Positions 24,174 through 32,000 of a DNA stretch of 32,000 bases are shown piece after piece. Both the position numbers and the translations under genes were made by a program. The stretch's first letter is position 1. Every line of letters starts with the position of its first letter. The notes beneath the pieces are model-generated. The model was given only the letters and a program-made list of their open reading frames with translations. It ran no database searches and had not been told where the DNA came from. The DNA lies in contig LFSI01000049.1 of assembly GCA_001512545.1 (NCBI GenBank), positions 1 to 32,000 on the forward strand, written 5' to 3'. This DNA comes from Clostridia bacterium DTU065 (lineage in GTDB: Bacteria > Bacillota > DTU065).

Positions 24174-25457
24174 ATGATCCGTAAGCTGTCTTTTTCGGTT
24201 CTGGTTTGTGTGCTCATGCTAGCCTTTAGTGTCGGTGTAATTGCTGAGAAGATTACCGTTTGGACCTGGTACGACGGAACTTTAGGCGCTTCATTCAAAC
24301 AGCTTCTCCAGGAGGACTTTGTAGCCAAGACCGGTATAGAAGTAGAACTTTACACGGCACCTGTGGCAGACATAACAACTAAGCTCCTTTTGGCTGTTAT
24401 TGGCGGAGACGCCCCCGATGTAGTTATGCTCTACTCCAACCAAGTGGTAGAGCTGGGCGTTCGCGGTGCTCTCCACAACATCGTAGGGATGCCCGAACTT
24501 GAGTCTACCTTTGAAATCATGCTTCCTGGTCTTATGAGACAGCTTTCCTACAAGAGTGCGGTTTTCGCCCTCCCAGGTGAAGTCAACTGGACATGGACTT
24601 ACTACCGTACAGATATCCTGCAAGAAGTCGGTGCTGAAGTACCGAACACTTGGGACGAGATGAAGTCCCTGTCCACTAAGCTGAAAGCCAGAGACATGGA
24701 TGTTTACTACGACTATCAAGGGGATGTTGCAGCCCGCTCAACTGGAAGACTTCTGCCGTTTGTCTTCCAGAGGGGAACCGACATCTACACCGAAGATGGT
24801 ACGGCTTCCAACCTAACCGACCCAAGGGTAGTCGAAGGCTTCAAAGAACTGGTAAGCCTTTTCAAAGACTACAAATGGCCCCTTGAGAACCCCGGTAGTA
24901 CTACGTTTGTGGACGGTGCAACGCCTATCCAGATCTATCAAAACTGGTACTACTCAGTTTATTTAAGATACCCACAGATAAGCGGGAAGTGGGATATTGC
25001 AGAGATTCCCGGCACCGTTCAAAGCGATGGCACCATCGATAGAACTAACACCGGTAAGATGCTGACCTGGTCGATCACCTCGTCTTCGAAAAATAAAGAA
25101 GCTGCTGCTAAGTTCTTAGCTTGGGCAGTTTCTCCGGAGTTCACGTCCAAGTTCTCGCAACTTGGTTACGACTCGCCGGAAAAATGGCGCCTCTTCTTCT
25201 CAACCAGAGACGGTCTGGACCGCTCCGGTTTCCCGGAAGAACATATGCCAATGGCTCAAGCAGCTCTGGAAAAAGTGAAGATGCAGAGGTCTGTTGTTGG
25301 AGGGTTAGTAGCCGACCGCTATATCGACTTCGCGTTTACCACCGTAGTGCTGCAAAACACAAGCCCTGAAGAAGCCCTCAAGACAGCAGCCAAGGACTCT
25401 ACCGATGAGATACAAAGGAAGATTAAAGAGTTCAGCAGGTTCATTGCAAGTCTATAG
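24174..25457 (+). CDS. Extracellular solute-binding protein, paralog 5
   Basis: MIRKLSFSVLVCVLMLAFSVGVIAEKITVWTWYDG...; IGGDAPDVVMLYSNQVVELGVRGALHNI; RBS AAAGGGGG. Confidence 0.88.
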   Translation: MIRKLSFSVLVCVLMLAFSVGVIAEKITVWTWYDGTLGASFKQLLQEDFVAKTGIEVELYTAPVADITTKLLLAVIGGDAPDVVMLYSNQVVELGVRGALHNIVGMPELESTFEIMLPGLMRQLSYKSAVFALPGEVNWTWTYYRTDILQEVGAEVPNTWDEMKSLSTKLKARDMDVYYDYQGDVAARSTGRLLPFVFQRGTDIYTEDGTASNLTDPRVVEGFKELVSLFKDYKWPLENPGSTTFVDGATPIQIYQNWYYSVYLRYPQISGKWDIAEIPGTVQSDGTIDRTNTGKMLTWSITSSSKNKEAAAKFLAWAVSPEFTSKFSQLGYDSPEKWRLFFSTRDGLDRSGFPEEHMPMAQAALEKVKMQRSVVGGLVADRYIDFAFTTVVLQNTSPEEALKTAAKDSTDEIQRKIKEFSRFIASL

Positions 25458-25526
25458 GGTCGCGTTCCAAGGAGACTCTCCGTTAGGAGATTTTCCTTAA
25501 CCGAAAAACAGAACTAACTATGCAAT

Positions 25527-25557
25527 AAAAAAGACGGGGAGACTTCCCGTCTTTTTT
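25527..25557. terminator. Bidirectional Rho-independent terminator
   Basis: AAAAAAGACGGG-GAGACTT-CCCGTCTTTTTT between convergent genes. Confidence 0.9.
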
Positions 25558-25569
25558 GCAGGTGATAGC

Positions 25570-26709
25570 TTACTCTAAGCTACCGTAGATTGCCACATCA
25601 CCGAGGATCATGCCGGTGGATTTCAATTTGCTTTTCACATTGATGGCTATGGGCACCGTCTTAAGCAGGTCGTGCCAGTGATCCCGGACTTGGTACCAGA
25701 CCTTAGGGTGATATGCTCTGAGGAGCTTGCCGAAGCCAACCGGATCTGTACCCAGGTTCCTGATGGCACGAAGCGCTTTTTCCGCTTCATCCTTTACGTG
25801 TTGTGCTTGTTTTTCGGCAAGTTCCTTCCACTGGTCAGGGTGGGCCGGATTGAGGTTTGCCGTCTGCTCGGCAAGATTGCTGACAACTTCAATTGTCACC
25901 TCAAAGCCAATCTTGTCTCCGTCGACCTTGGTCTTGATTTTGGTCTTTGAAGATAGGATCTCCAGAGCGAGTTTTTCATCCTGAGGAGCTTTCAGGACGA
26001 TGATGCCGCTTTTTATGCGGTCCATCAGCCAGAGGAGCCCTCTGGACTCGAGAGTATCGATGCTGCCAACATACTGTTCGCCGCGAAACAGAGCCGTACC
26101 CTTGATTTCCATGAACTCTTCGTCTTCCATTTTAGTGGTTCCAAAGAGAGCGCAGGCAAAGTCCCGTCCTTCATTACCCAGGCAGATCAGAGCTTGTGTC
26201 AGCATGGAGTGAACGCACTTGCTAAGACCCTTTTGGCTCTCGATCATAGCGTTGATGCCCTCTCCAGAAGGAACGTCCTGGGAGACTTTGGCTTTTAGAA
26301 GTTCTTCTGGGTCTTTTTCCGTGACGGCAATCCAGATGATAGGCCTAATCTCAAAGTTTCTTGACAGAAAGTCGATGAGGCAGGCAAGCCCCTTTTCCAA
26401 TGCTCGCTCGCTGAAGATCATAGTCTGGAGGTATCCCCAGTAGAGTCGTTTGGGACTGTATGATAGGGCGTTTCTGATGGCATCAAACATAGTTGCACCT
26501 GAGGAATAGATGGTAGTTACCGGGTCGGTTCCGGTTTTTTCGGCGACGATCTCCGGTTTAATGATCTGGATGGTTAGATTATACTTAGTGCCGTCATAGT
26601 CGACACCTACAGCTGAGGCTAAGGCTAGTTCTTCAATCTCGTATGAACTCCAGCAGCCAGACGTAAAAGTAAGTATAAGGCAAAAGAGAGCGATCAACAG
26701 CTTTTTCAA
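25570..26709 (-). CDS. gerC: Ger(x)C family germination lipoprotein
   Basis: Lipobox FTSGC; CWSSYEIEELALASAVGVDYDGTKYNLTIQIIKPE; downstream partner of GerA with 4-nt ATGA overlap. Confidence 0.9.
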   Translation of the reverse strand: MKKLLIALFCLILTFTSGCWSSYEIEELALASAVGVDYDGTKYNLTIQIIKPEIVAEKTGTDPVTTIYSSGATMFDAIRNALSYSPKRLYWGYLQTMIFSERALEKGLACLIDFLSRNFEIRPIIWIAVTEKDPEELLKAKVSQDVPSGEGINAMIESQKGLSKCVHSMLTQALICLGNEGRDFACALFGTTKMEDEEFMEIKGTALFRGEQYVGSIDTLESRGLLWLMDRIKSGIIVLKAPQDEKLALEILSSKTKIKTKVDGDKIGFEVTIEVVSNLAEQTANLNPAHPDQWKELAEKQAQHVKDEAEKALRAIRNLGTDPVGFGKLLRAYHPKVWYQVRDHWHDLLKTVPIAINVKSKLKSTGMILGDVAIYGSLE

Positions 26710-28286
26710 TGGTTCTCATCCTTAGTGTTCTGTTTTTGGTGGGTGAGGCGGAACTCAGCGCGTTTTCTGTCTTTGGCAAACTGCCGGGGACGGAACACCC
26801 TGTTCCAGATGGGAGTTCTAATGACGGTGTCGCCGAGCTGGTCGGGGATAACCGGCGACAGGGGAGAAAGGTAGGGGACGCCGAAGGAGTAGAGTGAGGT
26901 TAGGTAGAGTGTGGTGACGATCACCCCATAAGCGAGTCCGTAGAACCCCATAAAACCTACGAGCAGAAGGAAGACGTATCGAAGGAGAGTTGCCGACTCT
27001 GCCAGCGGAGTTACAACGAAGTTAGCGATAGCAGATAGGGAGATAGCGATAACCATGGGAGCCCCGACAATGCCTGCGTTCACCGCAGCTTCTCCCACAA
27101 CCAGGGCACCTACAATGTTGACCGCACCTCCGGCAACCCCCGGAATCCGCAGAGAAGCTTCCCGCAGGATCTCGAAGAAGAATGCAAGAACCAGTGCTTC
27201 GACAATCGCCGAAAACGGTACGGCCATTCTGGCAGCGGCAATGGTCATGGCCAGCTTGTTGGGCAACAGCTCCTGGTGGAACGACGTGATCCCTACATAA
27301 AACGGGACGGTGAGGATGCTCACCAAAAACGAGAACAGCCGCAGCAACCTCACAGAACTCTGAAAGACCCAGGGGCTGGCGTAGTCCGAAGGTACCTGGA
27401 AGTTCTCGATAAAAAGGTGGGGGACGGTGAGAACAAAAGGCGTACCGTCGACGATAATGGCAACCCGTCCGCAGAGTATTTTGCTTGCAACCTTGTCCGG
27501 TCTTTCGCTGTAGGCCACAACGGGAAAGATGGAGTGGGGAGCATCAGAGATGAGCTCTGTGAGCATGCCGGAGGTGATCAGGGCGTCGATTTTAAACGAG
27601 TTCAGTCGCCTTTTGACCTCTGCCACGATCTCCGGCCGCACAATGTCTTTGAGGTAGGCGATGCAGATCTTAGTTTTGGTTTGGACGCCCACTGTAGTCA
27701 TCTCCAACACCAAGTTGGGACTGGAGATGGTCTGCCTAAGGAGGGCGGTGTTGATTCTGACATCCTCAACAAACCCAGCTCGAGGGCCTTGGGTTGTTCG
27801 CTCGGAATCGGGTTCTTCGATGGCCCTGGTTTGCAGTTTGCGATGCCCGAGGATTAAGGCGTCTTCGCACCCGTCGATAAACAGAGCAGTGTCGCCTTGG
27901 AGGACGCACTCAACAATCTCATGCATCTTTTTTTCGGTCTTAACTTCAACCGAGAGGAGCAGGTGCTTTGCGATGGCCTCCACGTAGCTGAGTGGCGTAT
28001 CTTCGATGTTTTTATATAACTCCTCTTGAACTAAGGGGCGAATCACTCTGATTCCGAGCGCTTCTTTGTCGACCATTCCTTCCACAAAAAAGAGGGCAGC
28101 ACGGGTTTTACCCCCGGGACCTATGCGCAGCTCTCTAGTGGAGACGTCGGGACTCTCCCTAAACTGGCTTTTGATGTAGTTTAGCTTCTGGTCCAGGGAC
28201 TTTGTGGGAGGCGGCAGTTTCGGAGCAGGGTCTTCTTGAGGAAAGAGCAGCAGTGAGTCCAGCTTGTTTTTTATCCAGCGCAGCAC
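26706..28286 (-). CDS. gerA: GerA-family spore germination protein
   Basis: VEGMVDKEALGIRVIRPL, LPNKLAMTIAAARMAVPFSAIVEALVLAFFFEILREASLRIPGVAGGAVNIVGALVVGEAAVNAGIV; GTG at 28286 preceded by AGGAGGTGATCC. Confidence 0.93.
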   Translation of the reverse strand: MLRWIKNKLDSLLLFPQEDPAPKLPPPTKSLDQKLNYIKSQFRESPDVSTRELRIGPGGKTRAALFFVEGMVDKEALGIRVIRPLVQEELYKNIEDTPLSYVEAIAKHLLLSVEVKTEKKMHEIVECVLQGDTALFIDGCEDALILGHRKLQTRAIEEPDSERTTQGPRAGFVEDVRINTALLRQTISSPNLVLEMTTVGVQTKTKICIAYLKDIVRPEIVAEVKRRLNSFKIDALITSGMLTELISDAPHSIFPVVAYSERPDKVASKILCGRVAIIVDGTPFVLTVPHLFIENFQVPSDYASPWVFQSSVRLLRLFSFLVSILTVPFYVGITSFHQELLPNKLAMTIAAARMAVPFSAIVEALVLAFFFEILREASLRIPGVAGGAVNIVGALVVGEAAVNAGIVGAPMVIAISLSAIANFVVTPLAESATLLRYVFLLLVGFMGFYGLAYGVIVTTLYLTSLYSFGVPYLSPLSPVIPDQLGDTVIRTPIWNRVFRPRQFAKDRKRAEFRLTHQKQNTKDENH

Positions 28287-28290
28287 GGGA

Positions 28291-29406
28291 TCACCTCCTG
28301 GCTTTAGTCGATCTGTTTTTTTTGGCAGGCCCTTGCTTCTCCTTGACAAAAAAGGAGCGAATCACGCCGATTACAGGCAGTACAAACCCCATGATAAAGA
28401 GAAAGTACCGGATGAAGTGCCTGTCTGCCCAAGATAGCAGGGCGATGTTCAGTGGGAGCCTACTGGTGATGAGAACCACTACGACAAATAGCGGCAGGAT
28501 CAGCGTCCGGTGGGATCTCAGGTTAAACATTTGGGCGATGCATAGTACACTTGCGTAAAGAAACAGGGTAGTTGACACAAACCCGATGAAGTTGAGGGTT
28601 AGGGAGGTAATGATTTCGACGCGCATGACGTTTGCGCCGATGCTGATGTTCCGGGCAAAGGAAATGGCAGGAAAGAGCTGATTGGTAACACCGTCGCCAA
28701 AGATGCAGATGTTGCGCAAAGATGCAAAAAACACTATGCTAGATCCCAGCAGCACTCCCCGAAGAAGGCCTTTTTTTGCCTCTTTCGGGTTGTTAACCAG
28801 AGGGATAAACCACAGAAACAGCACCAGCTGACTGAAAGGCCAACCGATCACCGTAAACAGGGATTGCCAGAATTCTTGAGGGCGATCCGTTGCTAGGGGA
28901 AGAAGCAGCATAAAGTCCATGTCTTTTAAGGCTAGGACAGTGCTGAGGACGAATGACAGGATGCTGAAGACGATGATGAACACCGTTGTTCTGGCGATGG
29001 ACTCAAGCCCCAAATAGAGTGCAATCATGACCACCACCGCCTGGCAGATGATGATCACAATCTTGGGGGTCTCGGGCATCCCAAGGTTGGTAAAAGCCAG
29101 AAAGTCGTTGAAGCTGACCATGGCAGACAGCATAAAGAGGACAAAGTGGCTGAGGATGACCGCTTTGCCCAGGAAATCTCCGAAGAGGATAACAGCGTAG
29201 TCGGTAGGGCTTATCCCAGGGAACTTGCCTGAGAGGGAGTTGTATATCCAGCAGAGAAATAGCGCGTAGAGACCTCCTGTCAGGGACACAACCCAGCCTA
29301 GATGTCCGGCGTAGCTTGCCGGATCTATCAACAGCACGTTACCCATCAGCTGTGCTCCCACCATAAAGGCCAGCTGTTCACCGCTGATTCTCTGTTTTTC
29401 CACTAG
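28291..29406 (-). CDS. gerB: GerB-family endospore germination permease
   Basis: VEKQRISGEQLAFMVGAQLMGNVLLIDPASYAG, multi-pass; TTG start near 29406 after AAAGGTGGT (ORF open to 29454). Confidence 0.88.
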   Translation of the reverse strand, partial: LVEKQRISGEQLAFMVGAQLMGNVLLIDPASYAGHLGWVVSLTGGLYALFLCWIYNSLSGKFPGISPTDYAVILFGDFLGKAVILSHFVLFMLSAMVSFNDFLAFTNLGMPETPKIVIIICQAVVVMIALYLGLESIARTTVFIIVFSILSFVLSTVLALKDMDFMLLLPLATDRPQEFWQSLFTVIGWPFSQLVLFLWFIPLVNNPKEAKKGLLRGVLLGSSIVFFASLRNICIFGDGVTNQLFPAISFARNISIGANVMRVEIITSLTLNFIGFVSTTLFLYASVLCIAQMFNLRSHRTLILPLFVVVVLITSRLPLNIALLSWADRHFIRYFLFIMGFVLPVIGVIRSFFVKEKQGPAKKNRSTKARR

Positions 29407-29461
29407 CAACTTGATTACACCACCTTTAAGGGTCCTTTTTATCTTTAACAACAAGTGGTGG

Positions 29462-29468
29462 TAGTATG
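29462..29468 (-). promoter_or_regulatory. Possible sigma-G-type -10 element (CATACTA) upstream of gerB
   Basis: Minus strand reads TTTTTACATACTACCACC; no convincing -35 found. Confidence 0.25.
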
Positions 29469-29492
29469 TAAAAAGCGGGCTTTAGTGGAAAG

Positions 29493-29521
29493 AAAAAACC
29501 CCTAGTACCAAGAACTAGGGG
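29493..29521 (-). terminator. Minus-strand intrinsic terminator upstream of gerB
   Basis: Minus strand CCCCTAGT-TCTTGGT-ACTAGGGG-TTTTTT. Confidence 0.75.
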
Positions 29522-29599
29522 ACGAGGACTCCAGGATTTTACATAGAGGGAAATAAAACCTGAAGAAGAAAACTATAGTAGCTTAGAGGAGGTGGCAGC

Positions 29600-30313
29600 G
29601 TGGAAGGCAAAACTAGTTTTGTACTTATTTTAGGGGTAGCCATGCTCTTATCTGCTTTGGTTTTGGGCCTGTTTTTCTACAACGCACAAAAAGACCAAAG
29701 CACTGTTACGGTAGTCGGTCAAGCGGTTCAGGGTTTTGAAGCAGATACGGTCAAGTGGGCAATCACCATTGAGGAAGAAACCGGGCCTAATGATCTTGCA
29801 CTGGGATACAGGCAGCTTGAAGAAGGCGTGCGCAATCTCAAAGAGCAGCTGAGTTCAAGAGGGATTGATGCTTCTGAAATCAGCCTGAAGACTCCTTACG
29901 TTTACAAGGATTACAACTACGACCTAGGTGTTGTCACAAGGCTCCGCTTTCAACAGACGGTGATCGTCGTCACTGACGAGCTGGATGTAGTGGAAGAGCT
30001 AGCTTTCAATCCGGTGCAGCTTCTAGAGGCAAATGTGAACATCATGAACTCCAACGTAGAGTTTTACTACTCAAAGATCGATGAGCTGAAGAAGGAACTG
30101 GTGTCTCTAGCGACTAGGAACGCTAAAGAGAGAGCGGAGAAGATGCTCGAGCAGACCGACGTGAAGCTGGGAAAACTCATTTCAGTGCGCTCCGGCGTGT
30201 TCCAGATTACGGAACCCTACTCAACGGAAGTCTCCAGTCTCGGTATCTACGATACGTCTACCAGGAAGAAGCAGATCAGTGTAACAGCCAGTGCCGTCTT
30301 TGCCATCAAGTAG
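29600..30313 (+). CDS. SIMPL domain-containing (DUF541) protein
   Basis: N-terminal TM anchor, VTVVGQAVQGFEADTVKWAITIEEE..., LKEQLSSRGIDASEISLKTPYVYKDYNYD, NAKERAEKMLEQTDVKLGKLISV; RBS AGAGGAGGTG. Confidence 0.85.
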   Translation: MEGKTSFVLILGVAMLLSALVLGLFFYNAQKDQSTVTVVGQAVQGFEADTVKWAITIEEETGPNDLALGYRQLEEGVRNLKEQLSSRGIDASEISLKTPYVYKDYNYDLGVVTRLRFQQTVIVVTDELDVVEELAFNPVQLLEANVNIMNSNVEFYYSKIDELKKELVSLATRNAKERAEKMLEQTDVKLGKLISVRSGVFQITEPYSTEVSSLGIYDTSTRKKQISVTASAVFAIK

Positions 30314-30344
30314 GGTAGAGGTGCTTTTTGCTTCTTAAAACGGA

Positions 30345-30371
30345 CACAAAAAAACTCGGGGTTTCCCGAGC
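30345..30371 (-). terminator. Minus-strand Rho-independent terminator for the SdrD-B-like gene
   Basis: Minus strand CTCGGG-AAAC-CCCGAG-TTTTTTT. Confidence 0.8.
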
Positions 30372-30408
30372 ACGCGGACAAAAAATGAACTAGAGGGCTG
30401 GCTGCCTT

Positions 30409-32000
30409 CTAGTTCATTTCACTTTCTGTGGTTTTGTGGTTTGTTAAGTAGTTTGTCGCGTTGTTTGAGGAGTTTTCGACGACATAGACCGGGATGTAGA
30501 GATCGTAGACATCGTTTCTGTGCTCATCGAGGACGATCTGGACCTCTTCTGCCTTGGTGTTTGGAGGAAGGCTTTCCGGATCTACAGAAAGGGTTGCGGT
30601 TCCTAAAGGGATGTGGTCGAAGATGAACCGACCTGATCCGTTTGTCAGCGTGTTCTTCGATCCGTTGAGGAGAACCTGCGCGAAATCGAGGGGAATATCG
30701 TCGCGGTCAAAGATACCGTTCTTGTTGAAATCGATAAAGACAAATCCGTCGACGCTGCCGTAAATCATTAGAGGCATATCAACAGATACGGAACTCATCT
30801 CGTCTACGACCAGAAGTCTGGGTTCAAAGACCGGGGTGTAGACGGCAGGAAGGGAGTAGAGGTCGAAGCTTAAGATGAACTCGCCGTGCTCGATGTTTTC
30901 GAAGACAAAGAAGCCGTCTTCATCTGAGGTGACGATTCTGTTATCCAGCTTTACGGAGATATCGGCTACTGTGGGCTCGCCGTCGTCGTAGAGTCCGTTG
31001 CCGTTTAAGTCTAAGAACACCCTGCCCGAAACAAACGCCCGAGGAGTCTCTTTGGTATAGGGCATGAAGGTAGGCTTTCCAGTCGTAAAGCTAATGGCGT
31101 GCGCAAAATCCAAACCGGCGTAAAAGGACAGAGTATCTGTAGGGATGTAGTAGCCGACATTGAAACGGGGTTTTATCGTCAAGCCGTTTTTCAGCTCTGT
31201 TGTTATTTCGCTGGTGGCTGAGATCCGAGAAGATCTGAGATTGGGTAGATTGCCTGCAAGGCTTAAAGTGGCTTTCAGTTCGGTCTTGCCTTCGCTATAG
31301 GATAAACCCAGATTCGACTCGAAGGTGTTTTTAGCATTCACCAAGTTCCGGTCGTTTATAAAGTTGAAAGATAGATGCGCTCCTGGCTGAAGCAGGTAGT
31401 CGTAGATGAACCTCAAGCTGTAGCTTTTGAGGTAGAAAAGACTGCTGCCTTCTCCAGCGCCGGAGCTGCTAGAAAGGGATACGGTGGCATACCCGGTGTG
31501 TTTACCTGAAGTTGCCTTGACGCTTCCGAGAATGGAGAGTCTCTGTTGTGCATTAAGGCCGTTTCTTATCTGGCTAACATAGTTAAACTTATGAGTCACA
31601 ATACCCCAGCTTCCGAGCATTTCCGAACCTGAGGAGAGTGCTTCGATCTTCTGGTCTTGCCCTGTATGGGTACTGCCCTGGTAGAGATCTTCATTGGAGA
31701 AGACAAATGCACTGTTCAGCTGGGCGGTGTTGGTTCTTTCCTTGAGGCTCCAATCTACAGTAATCTTGCTGGAGCTTTTGTTTTCTAACAAGAAGTTCTG
31801 CCGGTCGTTGGCAACTTTCAGCAAGACCTGGGTGCTTGCGGGGTTTTCCAGGATCTTGCTTACAGCTACCTGGTGCTGTTTGTGCGAAACGGCGTCCTTT
31901 TCGTTATCTGCCAGAAGCAGCTCTATCGACCAATTGGTCAGAGGATAGTAGGTGAGGGCGAAGGTGGTGCCGCGTCCGGCTCTTTGCGGGAAGATAGACG
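30409..32000 (-). CDS. Large surface/outer-membrane-like protein with SdrD B-like repeats (5' end beyond window)
   Basis: Frame stays open from 31824 to window end with no stop (…SIELLLADNEKDAVSHKQHQVAVSKILENPASTQVLLKVANDRQ…); two repeats VSGRVFLDLNGNGLYDDGEPTVADISVKLDN and VDGFVFIDFNKNGIFDRDDIPLDFAQVLLNG; preceded by alternating beta-strand region. Confidence 0.7.
   Translation of the reverse strand, partial: SIFPQRAGRGTTFALTYYPLTNWSIELLLADNEKDAVSHKQHQVAVSKILENPASTQVLLKVANDRQNFLLENKSSSKITVDWSLKERTNTAQLNSAFVFSNEDLYQGSTHTGQDQKIEALSSGSEMLGSWGIVTHKFNYVSQIRNGLNAQQRLSILGSVKATSGKHTGYATVSLSSSSGAGEGSSLFYLKSYSLRFIYDYLLQPGAHLSFNFINDRNLVNAKNTFESNLGLSYSEGKTELKATLSLAGNLPNLRSSRISATSEITTELKNGLTIKPRFNVGYYIPTDTLSFYAGLDFAHAISFTTGKPTFMPYTKETPRAFVSGRVFLDLNGNGLYDDGEPTVADISVKLDNRIVTSDEDGFFVFENIEHGEFILSFDLYSLPAVYTPVFEPRLLVVDEMSSVSVDMPLMIYGSVDGFVFIDFNKNGIFDRDDIPLDFAQVLLNGSKNTLTNGSGRFIFDHIPLGTATLSVDPESLPPNTKAEEVQIVLDEHRNDVYDLYIPVYVVENSSNNATNYLTNHKTTESEMN

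Noticed and set aside
27276-27857. Plus-strand ORF of 193 aa antisense to gerA
   Set aside because: GerA frame is unambiguous; the antisense ORF has no supporting signal
1-32000. CRISPR arrays, tRNA/rRNA genes, transposases, integrases, prophage genes
   Set aside because: No regularly spaced repeats, tRNA-like cloverleaf or recombinase-like ORF seen on reading; the window looks like stable chromosomal DNA

Overview
The window is about 50% GC and gene-dense, and it appears to come from an endospore-forming bacterium (Firmicutes-type) because it carries a complete gerB-gerA-gerC germinant-receptor operon. Main content, left to right: (1) the 3' end of a desulfoferrodoxin/superoxide reductase-like gene. 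(2) A DUF4434-like secreted protein and a small hydrophobic membrane protein. (3) A putative maturation cassette at about 1863-6060: a nitrilase-fold-like protein, a DUF2207-like membrane protein ending in SSCACACACACASSGGCT, a radical SAM/SPASM enzyme with a PqqD-like N-terminus whose Shine-Dalgarno lies inside that Cys-tail coding region, and a DUF4097-like secreted protein. (4) A glycan-utilisation-like region with five paralogous extracellular solute-binding proteins and no ABC permease or ATPase gene, a GH2 glycosidase, a TetR regulator, an SGNH hydrolase, a membrane alpha/beta-hydrolase, two copies of an unnamed secreted family and a second DUF4434-like protein. (5) A signal-less Cu/Zn-SOD-like protein and PlsY. 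(6) gerB-gerA-gerC, a SIMPL-domain protein and the 3' part of a large SdrD-B-like repeat protein that runs off the window. The best candidate for an undescribed system is the Cys-tail membrane protein plus radical SAM pair. The second is the permease-less solute-binding-protein set. A nested inverted-repeat element at 17505-17577 is unexplained by any gene. All family names come from reading motifs; no database search was run.
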